A stretch of DNA of 64,000 nt from Nonomuraea fuscirosea (GCF_003001935.1 NZ_PVNG01000024.1:1-64000), one strand, 5' to 3'. Positions 8,350 to 17,040 are shown, numbered from the stretch's first letter. Notes: generated from the sequence alone by a model not told the origin. Made by a program: numbers and translations.

Positions 8350-9501
8350 GGACGCATGGGCGTCCCGATGGCGCGGCGGCTCATGCTCGCCGGGTACGAG
8401 GTGACGACGTGGCGACGCGCGGACGGCGTGGCGGTGGCCGAGGCGGTCGAAGGGGCCGAGCTGGTCATCACCATGCTCAGCGACCCGGCGGCGGTGCGCG
8501 AGGTCCTGACGGCGGCGCTGCCGGGGCTGCGGCCCGGCGCGACGGTGGTGGAGATGTCCACGATCGGCCCCGAGGCGGTGCACGCGCTGCGGGCGCTGCT
8601 GCCGCCGGAGGTGGGGCTGGTGGACGCGCCGGTGCTGGGCAGCGTGGGGCCGGCCGCCGAGGGCGGCCTGACCGTGCTGGCCGGCGGTGACGTGGCGGGG
8701 TGCCGCGAGGTCCTGTCGGTGTTCGGCTCCGTACGAGAGACCGGGCCGCTGGGGTCCGGCGCGGCCATGAAGCTCGCCGTCATGAGCGCGCTCGTGCCCG
8801 CGCAGGTGCTGGTGGCGGAGACGCTCGCGTACGGGCGGGAGCACGGCGTGGACCGCGGCGCGCTGCTCGACGTGCTGGCGGGCACCCCGCTCGGCGCGGT
8901 GGCCGAGCGGCTGCGGACCCCGGCGGAGGAGACCAGGTACTCGCTCGCGCACGCCGCCAAGGACCTGGAGCTGGCGGCCTGGGAGGGCGCCTCGATGGCC
9001 GCCGCCGCCCGGGCCAGGCTGCAGCATGCGCGGGCCGCCGGGCTGGGCGGGCGCGACCTGACGGTCATCGCGGCCCACGTCGGAGCCCCTTCTCCTGAGC
9101 GTCCGGAACGGCGGGCCGTGCCGCTGAACCTGACCACGATCCCGGCCACGAACGGCTTCTACTCGCACGCCGTCCGCGCCGGCGACACCCTCTACGTCTC
9201 CGGCCAGGCGGCCTTCGACGAGCGCGGCGAGGTGGTCGGCCCCGGCTCCATGGAGGTCCAGGCCGAGCACGTCTTCCAGGTCATCGCCCGCATCCTGGCC
9301 GACCAGGGGGCGACGTTCGAGGACGTGGCGTTCATCCGGACGTACCTGACGGACATGGAGGACAGGGCCGCGCTCGGGCGGGTGCGCCGGAAGTACCTCA
9401 CCGGCACGCCGCCGGCGAGCACGACGGTGGAGGTGTCGAAGCTGTTCCTGCCGGGCCTGGTGCTGGAGGTGGACCTGATCGTGGCCCTGCCGGGCCGGTA
9501 A
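8311..9501 (+). CDS. NAD(P)-dependent dehydrogenase fused to a RidA-family domain
   Basis: This 396-residue protein has two domains. Residues 1 to about 265 resemble the 6-phosphogluconate/3-hydroxyisobutyrate dehydrogenase family: a Rossmann motif (FLGQGRMGVPMARRL), VITMLSDPAAV, EMSTIGPEAV, DAPVLGSVGPAAEG, and the family lysine in GSGAAMKLAVM. Residues about 270-396 are a RidA domain (FYSHAVRAGDTLYVSGQAA, VAFIRTYLTDME, PPASTTVEV), a family that hydrolyses reactive enamine/imine intermediates. The stretch after YEVTTW that normally selects the cofactor is about a dozen residues shorter than usual. The start is GTG at 8311. The codons for IAFLGQ are duplicated in tandem just after the start. 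It is probably controlled by the divergent LysR. The fusion suggests an oxidation that yields an imine. Confidence 0.85.
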   Translation: MIAFLGQIAFLGQGRMGVPMARRLMLAGYEVTTWRRADGVAVAEAVEGAELVITMLSDPAAVREVLTAALPGLRPGATVVEMSTIGPEAVHALRALLPPEVGLVDAPVLGSVGPAAEGGLTVLAGGDVAGCREVLSVFGSVRETGPLGSGAAMKLAVMSALVPAQVLVAETLAYGREHGVDRGALLDVLAGTPLGAVAERLRTPAEETRYSLAHAAKDLELAAWEGASMAAAARARLQHARAAGLGGRDLTVIAAHVGAPSPERPERRAVPLNLTTIPATNGFYSHAVRAGDTLYVSGQAAFDERGEVVGPGSMEVQAEHVFQVIARILADQGATFEDVAFIRTYLTDMEDRAALGRVRRKYLTGTPPASTTVEVSKLFLPGLVLEVDLIVALPGR

Positions 9502-9514
9502 GGAGGCGGCTCGA

Positions 9515-9547
9515 CCTGCCGGGCCGACAAGGGGCGGGCCCGGCAGG
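9515..9547. terminator. Terminator hairpin between convergent genes
   Basis: An 11-bp perfect stem (CCTGCCGGGCC / GGCCCGGCAGG) with an 11-nt loop lies downstream of the fusion gene and faces the end of hutH. Confidence 0.65.
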
Positions 9548-9598
9548 CCGGCGGTGCGTCAGGCGAGCGGGCCCTGTGCCGGGACCGGTATGACAGCG

Positions 9599-11149
9599 TC
9601 AGGCGAGCGGGCCCGTGACCGACTCGGCCGCCGCGACGACGCCGCCCTCGGCCACCAGCCGTACGGCGGACTCGATCTCCGGGGCCAGGAACCGGTCGGG
9701 GCCCGGCGCGGGCACGGTCTCGCGCAGCGCCCTGACCACGGCCGCCGTCGCGGGCGCGGGCTCCAGCGGGGCGCGCAGGTCGAGGGCGCGGGCGGCGGTG
9801 AGCACCTCCACGGCCAGCACCCTGGTCAGCCCGTCCACGGACCTGCGCAGCTTGCGCGCGGCCGACCAGCCCATGGAGACGTGGTCCTCCTGCATGGCCG
9901 AACTGGGGATGGAGTCGACGCTGGCGGGCACGGCCAGCCGCTTCAGCTCCGAGACGATGGCCGCCTGGGTGTACTGGGCGATCATGTGGCCGGAGTCCAC
10001 GCCGGGGTCGTCGGCGAGGAACGCGGGCAGCCCGTGGTTGCGGGCGACGTCCAGGAAGCGGTCCGTACGGCGTTCCGACATGGAGGCCAGGTCGGCGGCC
10101 ACGACGGCGAGGAAGTCCAGCACGTACGCGACGGGCGCGCCGTGGAAGTTGCCGTTGGACTCCACCCGCCCGTCGTCCAGCACGGCCGGGTTGTCGACGG
10201 CGCTGGCCAGCTCCCAGCCGGCCACGGTGGCGGCGTGCGCGATCGTGTCGCGGGCCGCCCCGGCGACCTGAGGGGCGCAGCGCAGCGAGTACGCGTCCTG
10301 GACGCGCGTGCAGTCGCCGGGGTCGCGGTGGCTGGCCATGACGCCCGAGTCGCGCAGGATCCTGGTCATGTTGGCGGCGGAGAGCGCGAGGCCCGGGTGC
10401 GGGCGCAGCGCCTGCAGCTCGGGGGCGAACACGCGGTCGGTGCCGAGCAGCGCCTCCACGCTCATCGCGGCGCTCACGTCGGCGGTCCTGACGAGCCTGG
10501 TGAGGTCGTCGATGGCGAGGATGAGCATGCCGAGCATGCCGTCCGTGCCGTTGATCAGCGCCAGACCCTCCTTGGCGGCCAGCTCGACGGGCTCGATCCT
10601 GGCCTGCTTGAGCGCCTCGGCCGCCGGCCGCACGTTGCCGGAGGCGTCCCGCACGACGCCCTCGCCCATGAGGGTGAGCGCCACGTGCGCCAGCGGGGCC
10701 AGGTCGCCGGAGCAGCCGAGGCTGCCGTACTCGTGCACGATCGGCGTGATGCCCGAGCTGATCAGCGCGGCCAGGGTCCTGGCCGTGGTCGGCCTGATGC
10801 CGGTGTGCCCGGTGGCCAGGGTGTGCAGGCGCAGCAGCATGAGCGCGCGCACCACCTCGGTCTCCACCTCGGGACCGTTGCCGGCCGCGTGCGAGCGCAC
10901 CAGCGAGCGCTGCAGCTGGGCGCGCAGCGCCGGGTCGATGTGGCGGGTGGCCAGGGCTCCGAACCCGGTCGAGATGCCGTACGCGGGCGTGGGGCTCTCG
11001 GCCAGCTCGTCCACCCGCTGACGGGCCGCCGCGACGGCGGCCATGGCGTCGTCGGTGAGCTGGACGGGGGCCCCGTGGCGGGCCACCCTGATGACGTCGT
11101 CGAAGCTCAGTGGCTCAGGACCGACGTTCACGACTCCGTTGTCGCCCAT
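9599..11149 (-). CDS. hutH: Histidine ammonia-lyase
   Basis: This 516-residue aromatic amino acid lyase deaminates L-histidine to urocanate. Family motifs are YGISTGFG (about 57-64), the MIO cofactor region GSLGCSGDLAPLAH (143-156), INGTDGMLG, QDAYSLRC, and ESNGNFHG. The MIO triad reads Cys-Ser-Gly (146-148) rather than the textbook Ala-Ser-Gly; I believe this variant occurs in other actinobacterial HutH proteins. The start ATG has GGGAGAG upstream. It follows an ArsR-type gene by about 16 bp and likely shares its transcript. The last 20 bp or so recur just downstream (about 9552-9572), a short direct repeat. Other hut genes are not adjacent. Specificity for histidine over tyrosine/phenylalanine is by overall similarity. 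Confidence 0.88.
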   Translation of the reverse strand: MGDNGVVNVGPEPLSFDDVIRVARHGAPVQLTDDAMAAVAAARQRVDELAESPTPAYGISTGFGALATRHIDPALRAQLQRSLVRSHAAGNGPEVETEVVRALMLLRLHTLATGHTGIRPTTARTLAALISSGITPIVHEYGSLGCSGDLAPLAHVALTLMGEGVVRDASGNVRPAAEALKQARIEPVELAAKEGLALINGTDGMLGMLILAIDDLTRLVRTADVSAAMSVEALLGTDRVFAPELQALRPHPGLALSAANMTRILRDSGVMASHRDPGDCTRVQDAYSLRCAPQVAGAARDTIAHAATVAGWELASAVDNPAVLDDGRVESNGNFHGAPVAYVLDFLAVVAADLASMSERRTDRFLDVARNHGLPAFLADDPGVDSGHMIAQYTQAAIVSELKRLAVPASVDSIPSSAMQEDHVSMGWSAARKLRRSVDGLTRVLAVEVLTAARALDLRAPLEPAPATAAVVRALRETVPAPGPDRFLAPEIESAVRLVAEGGVVAAAESVTGPLA

Positions 11150-11165
11150 GTTGCGTCTCTCCCAC

Positions 11166-11873
11166 TCAGGTAACCGGCGTACCCGATGTTAGCTCCTTAC
11201 TTCCGAAGAGCTCCGCCAGCCCCTCCTGACCCGCGTCGGTGAGGGTCACGGCCCTCGGCACGCTGTCGCGCCGGTACCACCCGCGCTCGAACAGAACCTC
11301 CGTGATCGCCGCGCCGAGCGCTCCGCCGAGGTGCGCCCTGCGCTCGGTCCAGTCGAGGCACTCGGGTGCGAAGCGCCGCCTGGACCCGCGCGCGCCGGCC
11401 ACGTCCACGCCCAGCCGCGACAGCAGCCGCTCCCCCGACTCGGTCAGGTCGCCGCCCGCGAGGTGGCCGCCCCGCACGAGCCGGTCGAGCAGGCTTACGC
11501 CGGCTCTGCCCGCGAGGTGGTCATAGCACGTACGGGCCTCCTCCAGCCGCCTGGCCTGCCGGGACTGGCGCAGCGAGCGCACCGGGGGGCGGGCGCTGAT
11601 CCTGGCCAGCACTTCCAGCACCTCGGCCACCTCGTGGCCGGACAGGCGGTAGTAGCGATGACGGCCCTGGCGTACGACGTCCACCAGCCCGCCCTCCAGC
11701 AGCCTGGCGAGGTGGGCGCTGGCGGTGGCCGCGCTCACGCCGGCCATCCTGGCCAGCTCCCCCGCCGCCAGGGCGCGCCCGTCGAGCAGGGCCGTCAGGA
11801 TCGCCGCCCGTGTGGGGTCGGCGATCAGCGCGGCGACGGGCGCGATGTCGGCGTCGCGAGCGATGTACTCCAT
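11166..11873 (-). CDS. ArsR-family helix-turn-helix regulator
   Basis: The 235-residue protein has an ArsR-type winged helix at about residues 10-95 (VAALIADPTRAAILTALLDG, LARMAGVSAATASAHLARL, DVVRQGRHRYYRLSG) and a C-terminal domain of unknown role with YDHLAGRAGVSLLDRL and FAPECLDWTERRAHLGGAL. It lacks an obvious CxC metal site in the recognition helix, so it is probably not a metal sensor. The start is taken as ATG at 11873; a TTG two codons upstream is possible. Direct repeats AATACG at 11878-11883 and 11886-11891 lie at the start and could be its own operator. It is followed at once by hutH, its likely target. Confidence 0.85.
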   Translation of the reverse strand: MEYIARDADIAPVAALIADPTRAAILTALLDGRALAAGELARMAGVSAATASAHLARLLEGGLVDVVRQGRHRYYRLSGHEVAEVLEVLARISARPPVRSLRQSRQARRLEEARTCYDHLAGRAGVSLLDRLVRGGHLAGGDLTESGERLLSRLGVDVAGARGSRRRFAPECLDWTERRAHLGGALGAAITEVLFERGWYRRDSVPRAVTLTDAGQEGLAELFGSKELTSGTPVT

Positions 11874-11992
11874 GCTCAATACGCTAATACGTGGACATTT
11901 CGCTCAGGGTCGAAGGATGTCGTGCTGCTTCGGCCCGGGGCCGCTCTGCCGCTTCGGGCCTGGGCCGCCCTGCTGCTTCGGCTCGGTGGCCG

Positions 11993-12544
11993 TCAGCGTT
12001 TGCCCAGGGCCTTGCGGATCAGGTCACGTGCCCGGTCCATGATCGCGGTGGGCGGGCCCATCAGCAGGTTCCTGGTCAGGGACTCCGTGCCGGGGTGCGG
12101 GCGCGACGGCGCGAGCGACTCCGCCGCCCGTACGGCCGCCGCCATGGCCCGGCGCTCCACCACGGAGGTGTGCGCCCGCAGTCTGGCGAACTCGTAGCGT
12201 TCCTCGCTGCGCGCGTGCGCCGTCACGGCGGCACGCAACTCGGCCAGGCGGTCCCAGAAGCGCGGATCGTCCACGCCGGCCCTGTGCAGGGCGACGAGCA
12301 TGCGCTTGGTCTTGTTCTCCTCGGTCAGCCGGTCGGCCACGACGCCCTGGCCGTTGTCGAGCTTCCTGCGCGCGTACGGGTGGACGATCTCTTCCTCGGC
12401 CGTCTCATGAACGGACATCAGGCGCGACAGCCGGTCGAACGCCGCACCGACCTTGTCCGCGGGCGCCCGCTCCACCTCGTCGAACAGGTCCCTGATCCGG
12501 CCGTGCTGGGCCACCAGCAGGTCGATGACATCATGTTCAGCCAC
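11993..12544 (-). CDS. Hemerythrin HHE-domain protein
   Basis: This 183-residue protein has an N-terminal hemerythrin-like four-helix bundle: DVIDLLVAQHGRIRDLFDEVE, SVHETAEEEIVHP and a later HARSEERYEF carry His/Glu residues expected to hold a di-iron site. The C-terminal 60 residues are Arg/Ala-rich. Family members bind oxygen or sense iron/redox state. The gene stands alone between arsR and a divergent SDR gene. The exact role is unknown. Confidence 0.85.
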   Translation of the reverse strand: MAEHDVIDLLVAQHGRIRDLFDEVERAPADKVGAAFDRLSRLMSVHETAEEEIVHPYARRKLDNGQGVVADRLTEENKTKRMLVALHRAGVDDPRFWDRLAELRAAVTAHARSEERYEFARLRAHTSVVERRAMAAAVRAAESLAPSRPHPGTESLTRNLLMGPPTAIMDRARDLIRKALGKR

Positions 12545-12735
12545 GTCCGCGCCTTACCCGGTTCGGCTCGGGGGCACGCGCGGGCATACCGAACCCAGTC
12601 CCCCGGGACACCTAACGCGGAGCTTGCCCGTACGGACCCCGCCCTCGGAACCCTGACCCGCCGACCTCGCCCGCCGACCTCGCCCGCGGACCTGCGCCGC
12701 GGCTGGTGACCCGTCGCTGGCTACAGTCGAGTCTT

Positions 12736-13464
12736 ATGACCTCGAATGTCGCGCTCGTGACCGGCGCCTCGCGTGGCCTCGGCACCGTGATCGCCCGCAG
12801 GCTGGCCGCGGACGGTTTCGCCGTCGCCGTCAACTACTCCAGGAACCGGGACGGGGCCGAGCGGGTGGCCCGCGAGATCCGCGCCACGGGCGGCACCGCC
12901 GAGACGTTCGCCGCCGACGTCACGGACGAGTCCTCCGTGGCCGGCCTGGTCGCCGCCGTCGCCGGGCGGCTGGGCCCCGTGGCGGTCCTGGTGGCCAACG
13001 CGACCGGCCCGCAGCCGTCCGTCCCGCTCGCGGACCTCACCTGGCAGGACCACCTCGACCAGCTCACCTTCTTCGTCAAGAGCCCGACGCTGCTGGTCCA
13101 GGCGGTACTGCCCGGCATGAAGGAGCGCGGCGGCGGGCGCGTCATCCAGATCGGCTCCGACATCGTGGACCGCAAGCTGCCCGGCATGTCCGCCTACACC
13201 GCCGCCAAGGGCGCCCAGCACGCGATCACCGAGGTGTGGGCCAAGGAACTGGGCCCGTACGGGATCACGGTCAACGTGGTCGCGCCCGGCTGGATCCCGG
13301 TCGAGCGGCACGCGGGGCTGGACGAGAGCGACTACCTCGCCGAGGTGCCGCTGGGCCGGATGGGCACGCCGGAGGACGTGGCCGCGGCGGTGGCGTACCT
13401 CGCCTCGGAGGACGGCGCGTTCGTCACCGGACAGCGCATCACCGTCAACGGCGGCCACACGTGA
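12736..13464 (+). CDS. Short-chain dehydrogenase/reductase
   Basis: This 242-residue classical SDR has the cofactor motif TGASRGLG near the N-terminus, the NAT motif at VLVANATG, and the catalytic Ser-Tyr-Lys set in QIGSDIVDRKLPGMSAYTAAKGA. It ends with VTGQRITVNGGHT, usual for FabG-like enzymes. It should be an NAD(P)H-dependent carbonyl reductase or alcohol dehydrogenase of unknown substrate. The start is ATG at 12736; an upstream in-frame ATG lacks a ribosome site. It lies just before the tRNA cluster and appears to be a single-gene unit. Confidence 0.85.
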   Translation: MTSNVALVTGASRGLGTVIARRLAADGFAVAVNYSRNRDGAERVAREIRATGGTAETFAADVTDESSVAGLVAAVAGRLGPVAVLVANATGPQPSVPLADLTWQDHLDQLTFFVKSPTLLVQAVLPGMKERGGGRVIQIGSDIVDRKLPGMSAYTAAKGAQHAITEVWAKELGPYGITVNVVAPGWIPVERHAGLDESDYLAEVPLGRMGTPEDVAAAVAYLASEDGAFVTGQRITVNGGHT

Positions 13465-13485
13465 CCTGGGCGCGCGTATTCCAGT

Positions 13486-13514
13486 TTGGGGACTGGGCCA
13501 GTTTTCGCTAGAGT
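13486..13514 (+). promoter_or_regulatory. Promoter of the tRNA cluster
   Basis: TTGGGG (13486-13491) and TAGAGT (13509-13514) are separated by exactly 17 bp and sit about 33 bp before tRNA-Gly. This matches a housekeeping sigma-factor promoter. Confidence 0.6.
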
Positions 13515-13546
13515 TCTCTCGTCGCCCCGCGCGAAACGGGGCGAAG

Positions 13547-13618
13547 GCGGAAGTGGCTCAGTGGTAGAGCATCACCTTGCCAAGGTGAGGGTCGCGGGTT
13601 CGAATCCCGTCTTCCGCT
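13547..13618 (+). tRNA. tRNA-Gly (anticodon GCC)
   Basis: The acceptor stem is GCGGAAG/CTTCCGC, the anticodon stem TCACC/GGTGA holds the loop TTGCCAA (anticodon GCC), and the T loop is GTTCGAATC. CCA is not encoded. It is the first of three tandem tRNAs. Confidence 0.95.
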
Positions 13619-13633
13619 CGGAGCTTCCGGCTC

Positions 13634-13704
13634 GGTGGCGTGGCCGAGAGGCGAGGCAGCGGCCTGCAAAGCCGTCCACACGGGTTCAAATCCCGTCGCC
13701 ACCT
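13634..13704 (+). tRNA. tRNA-Cys (anticodon GCA)
   Basis: The acceptor stem is GGTGGCG/CGCCACC and the anticodon loop CTGCAAA gives GCA. The T arm is normal (GGGTTCAAATCCC). CCA is not encoded. It lies 15 bp after tRNA-Gly. Confidence 0.95.
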
Positions 13705-13710
13705 CTGCAA

Positions 13711-13785
13711 GGACGATTAGCTCAGCGGGAGAGCGCTTCCCTGACACGGAAGAGGTCACTGGTTCAATCCCAGTATCGTCCACCA
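13711..13785 (+). tRNA. tRNA-Val (anticodon GAC)
   Basis: The acceptor stem is GGACGAT/ATCGTCC, the anticodon loop CTGACAC gives GAC, and 3' CCA is encoded. It differs only slightly from the tRNA-Val(CAC) at 2411-2485, mostly in the acceptor stem and anticodon arm. Confidence 0.95.
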
Positions 13786-13790
13786 TCTTT

Positions 13791-13837
13791 CAGAGCCCCG
13801 GCCGATGAGCCGGGGCTCTGTCTTTCCTCCCTTTTCT
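13791..13837 (+). terminator. Rho-independent terminator of the tRNA cluster
   Basis: A perfect 12-bp stem (CAGAGCCCCGGC / GCCGGGGCTCTG) with a 6-nt loop is followed by a pyrimidine/T-rich run (TCTTTCCTCCCTTTTC). Confidence 0.85.
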
Positions 13838-13989
13838 CTTGGCTTCTCTGGATTCCGCCTTCGGCCTGGGTCCGGCATTCTCCCGGCGCTCTCGGCGCGG
13901 GCTCGGCGATAGGCGGAGGCGCTCACCTGGTGGCCACTTCCCGGTCACCGGCGTGCGCACCCGGCTCCGTGGCGGGCACATGACGGGGC

Positions 13990-16965
13990 GTGGCGAAGAC
14001 GACCCGCACCTTCCTGCTCGCCGCCGCGGGCATCGCGCTCGGCGTCTGCGGCCTGTGCGCGCTGCCGCCCGTCGGCGGCTTTCTGCTCGGGCGGGCCGTG
14101 GCGTCCGTACTGGTCTTCCCCGGGCTGGGACAGGGGCTCGCGGCGGGCACGGCGGTGACCTTGGTGGTGTACGCCGTGTTGCTGACCTGCGGGGCGTACG
14201 TCGCCTTCCGGTGGTCGGGGTTCGGCGCGTCGCGGATCGGGCTGCTCGTGTGCTGGGGGCTGGCGGGCGGACCCGCCGGGGTGCTGGCGGTGCTGCTGTG
14301 GGCGCGGGGGCACGGCGTACCGTTCGACGGGTACGCCCGGTACGCGGCCTCGTGGGGGATGGCGACCGCCCTGCTGGCCGCGCTGCTCACGATGGCCGCC
14401 ACCCGCCTCCTCCCCGCCCCGACCGGCGACGGCCCGCCCGTTCCCGAGGACGAGCAGGACCCGGCGTCCGCCGACAAACCCACCATCCGTAAAGGGACAT
14501 CCGCCAAGGAAACGCCGGCCGCCCCGCGAAAGGGGGCGCCGGCCAAGGAGACACCCCCCACCGGCCGTAAGGCGACTCCCGCCAAGGAACCGTCGGCCAC
14601 GGGCCGCAAAGCGACATCAGTCACCGGCCGCAAGAGGGCGCCCCGGGTCCGGGAGCAGTCCTCCGGGTCCGTGCGGCGGCTGGTCTTTCATCCTCGCTCC
14701 TGGGTGCTGCCGTGTCTGGTGGCCGGGTGGGCGGTGGTGTGGAGCGTGCTGGTGCGTGACCGGCAGCCCCTGATGGCCTGGCTGCCGCTGTCCCTGAGCT
14801 ACTTCACCCAGGTGGCGGTGGTTCTGGCGAGCATCGCGGCCGGGTACGTGGAGGGCACGCTGCGGCGCCGCTTACCCGTGGAGGGGCGTCCCGGGCGGGC
14901 GTTCGTGCTGGCGTGGATCTCGGCGTCGGTGGCGCCCGTCGTGTACGCGGCCGTCGTCGCCATCGACCTCGGCATGCGGGAACGGCTGCTGGCCGCGCCG
15001 CTGAACCCGGCCTGGATCGCCGAGTACGCCGCCGATCTGGGCGCGGTGCTGGTGGCCGAGCCCGTCCAGGTGGCCCTGCCGCCGCTGGCGCTGGCGCTGG
15101 CCGCGGTCGGGGTGCAGGCGGTGCCGCCGCTGCGGCGGGCGGCGGCGGGCGAGCCGGATCCGGTGCGCACGGACCGGCGGTGGGCGCTGCTGGTGGCGGG
15201 GGCCGCGCTCGCGCTGACGTACTTCTGCCTGGCCGTCACGTCCCGCTTCCCGCTGCTGACGCGGCGCACGTTCGACGCGGAGACGCCCGCGATGGTGCGG
15301 GCGCTCGCACTGCTCTCCCCGCCGGATCCGGTGCTGGGCGTGACGGCGGTGGTGTGGTCGTGGGCGACGACGGCAATGTTCGCGGTGGCGACGGCCGGGC
15401 TGGTCTACGTCGCGGTACGGGGCCAGCTCGTGCGGCTGTTTCCCGCCTCCTCCTACGTGGTGCTGGTGGGGGCGCTGGCGCTGGCCACCGCACTGGCCTG
15501 GACCGTGGGCGGGATGATCGGCCGGGCCGTGACCGGGGAGGAGCCGGTGGGGATCTCCCCCGCGGCCCAGGCGACGGAGTTCGCCGCGTTCGTCGTGCCG
15601 GTGTTCGCGGCGCTGCTGTTCATCGTGCACTCACAGGTCGGGGTGTCGAGATTCGCCAAGATCGTGGACCTGGAGAACGAGCAGACCTGGGAACAGGCGA
15701 CCGAACGCTACCGGGCGTGGCGGGATCGGACGCGCGACCACGTGCCTTCCTGGCGTGAGCGCGGGGTGATCGCGGGCATGGCGGCCGCGGGCGCGCTGGT
15801 GCCACTGGTGCTGGCCGGCGCGCTGATGCCGTTGGTGTCCCTGATGGGGGCAGGCTCGGCACACGGGCTCGGCGCGGGCGGTGGGCTGGGCTTTCCGGTG
15901 CCGTCGTTGGTGGGGCCGGTGGCCGACGCTCTGACGTGCGCGGCCTACCTGGTGTTGCTCGCGGGGCTGGTCTTCGTGTCGCTGATGAGGGTGAACCTGC
16001 GGGAGCGGCGGTGGTCGGTCTGGGCGGCCGTGTGGGGTGCGTCCGTGGTCGCGGGTATGGCGGCGGGGTTGGCCACTCCCGCTGGGCTGCTGCTGGGGCT
16101 GGTGGCGGGGCCGTTCGCGGTCGCGGGGGTGGTGGCGGGGCCGCTCCTGGTGGGACGGCGCAGGGTGCTGGTGGTTGCGGGCGCGGTGCTGCTGCTGGTG
16201 ACGGCGGCGCCGCTGGTGCGGAGGGCTCCGGCCGGTGTACCGCTCACGATCACGACGGCGACGTGGCGGACTCAGGCGCCGGGGCTCACGGTCGAGATCT
16301 CCTACCCGGTGGTCGCGGGCGGATCCGACGCTGCTCGGGTCGGTGCGGCCCTGGTGGCGCCGGTACGCGCGTACGTCGAGCAGTTGCTGCGGCGGCACCG
16401 GGAGGACCCCTCACGCGATCCCGCCCCAGCGACCAGCCCGGGAACCAGTGGGACGACCGGCCCGGTGACCAGTGGGACAACCGACCCCAGGACTGGCCCC
16501 GCCCTCGCTCGGGCAACCGGCCAAGCGGCCGGTCCAACGGCTGGCGCGACAACCGGCACGACGCCCGGTCCGGCGACTGGCTCGGCGGCTGGACTCGTGA
16601 CCGGTGGTTACACGGTGGTGCGCAATGACGCCGGGGTCGTTTCCGTGCGTTATGCGTTGTCCGGTGAGGTGGGCCGAGCCGTCACCTACGGGCGGGCCGA
16701 GGGGCGGGTGCTGGAGGTGCGTGACCTGTTCGTCCCCGCCGCCTTCACCCCCACCGGACGGCGGCAACTGGCCGGCGCGCTGCGGCCGCTGATGCCCAAG
16801 GGGCACGTGCCCAGGACCGTGAGCCTGGACAGCGACCGGCTGCTGGTCAACCTGGCTCCGGGCGCCGTGGAGTTCGCGTTCGGCCGCGACTACTTCTGCG
16901 CCCCCTGCGCCCCGGTCACGGTGCGGGTCCCGGACGCGCGGCTGACCGGCCTCAGGCGCGGCTGA
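13990..16965 (+). CDS. Large polytopic membrane protein with DUF3298-like C-terminal domain
   Basis: I do not recognise this 991-residue protein as a named family. It starts with four hydrophobic segments (residues 1-140), then a Lys/Thr/Pro-rich charged linker with repeated (K)ETPA..RKG(A)T units (about 155-215). A long block with roughly ten further membrane segments follows (220-720). After the last segment comes a probably extracytoplasmic region starting LTITTATWRTQAPGLTVEISYP. It is split by an Ala/Thr/Gly/Pro-rich linker (about 795-865) and ends with YTVVRNDAGVVSVRYALSG, VLEVRDLFVPAAFTPTGRRQL and EFAFGRDYFCAPCAPVTV. This last part resembles DUF3298/RsiV-type domains, which bind cell-wall or lysozyme-like ligands. 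The start is GTG at 13990. It appears monocistronic. A surface-sensing or envelope role is a guess. Confidence 0.7.
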   Translation: MAKTTRTFLLAAAGIALGVCGLCALPPVGGFLLGRAVASVLVFPGLGQGLAAGTAVTLVVYAVLLTCGAYVAFRWSGFGASRIGLLVCWGLAGGPAGVLAVLLWARGHGVPFDGYARYAASWGMATALLAALLTMAATRLLPAPTGDGPPVPEDEQDPASADKPTIRKGTSAKETPAAPRKGAPAKETPPTGRKATPAKEPSATGRKATSVTGRKRAPRVREQSSGSVRRLVFHPRSWVLPCLVAGWAVVWSVLVRDRQPLMAWLPLSLSYFTQVAVVLASIAAGYVEGTLRRRLPVEGRPGRAFVLAWISASVAPVVYAAVVAIDLGMRERLLAAPLNPAWIAEYAADLGAVLVAEPVQVALPPLALALAAVGVQAVPPLRRAAAGEPDPVRTDRRWALLVAGAALALTYFCLAVTSRFPLLTRRTFDAETPAMVRALALLSPPDPVLGVTAVVWSWATTAMFAVATAGLVYVAVRGQLVRLFPASSYVVLVGALALATALAWTVGGMIGRAVTGEEPVGISPAAQATEFAAFVVPVFAALLFIVHSQVGVSRFAKIVDLENEQTWEQATERYRAWRDRTRDHVPSWRERGVIAGMAAAGALVPLVLAGALMPLVSLMGAGSAHGLGAGGGLGFPVPSLVGPVADALTCAAYLVLLAGLVFVSLMRVNLRERRWSVWAAVWGASVVAGMAAGLATPAGLLLGLVAGPFAVAGVVAGPLLVGRRRVLVVAGAVLLLVTAAPLVRRAPAGVPLTITTATWRTQAPGLTVEISYPVVAGGSDAARVGAALVAPVRAYVEQLLRRHREDPSRDPAPATSPGTSGTTGPVTSGTTDPRTGPALARATGQAAGPTAGATTGTTPGPATGSAAGLVTGGYTVVRNDAGVVSVRYALSGEVGRAVTYGRAEGRVLEVRDLFVPAAFTPTGRRQLAGALRPLMPKGHVPRTVSLDSDRLLVNLAPGAVEFAFGRDYFCAPCAPVTVRVPDARLTGLRRG

Positions 16966-17040
16966 CGGGCAGCAGGCCCACCGACGCGTCCGGACGCCCA
17001 GGTGGTCGACCTCAGGCGCGGGTCGCGGGCCGGGGTGGCG

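Noticed and set aside
9554-11173. A long plus-strand frame opposite hutH
   Set aside because: It is the complement of a clear histidine ammonia-lyase, with His/Gly/Arg-rich sequence and no domain.
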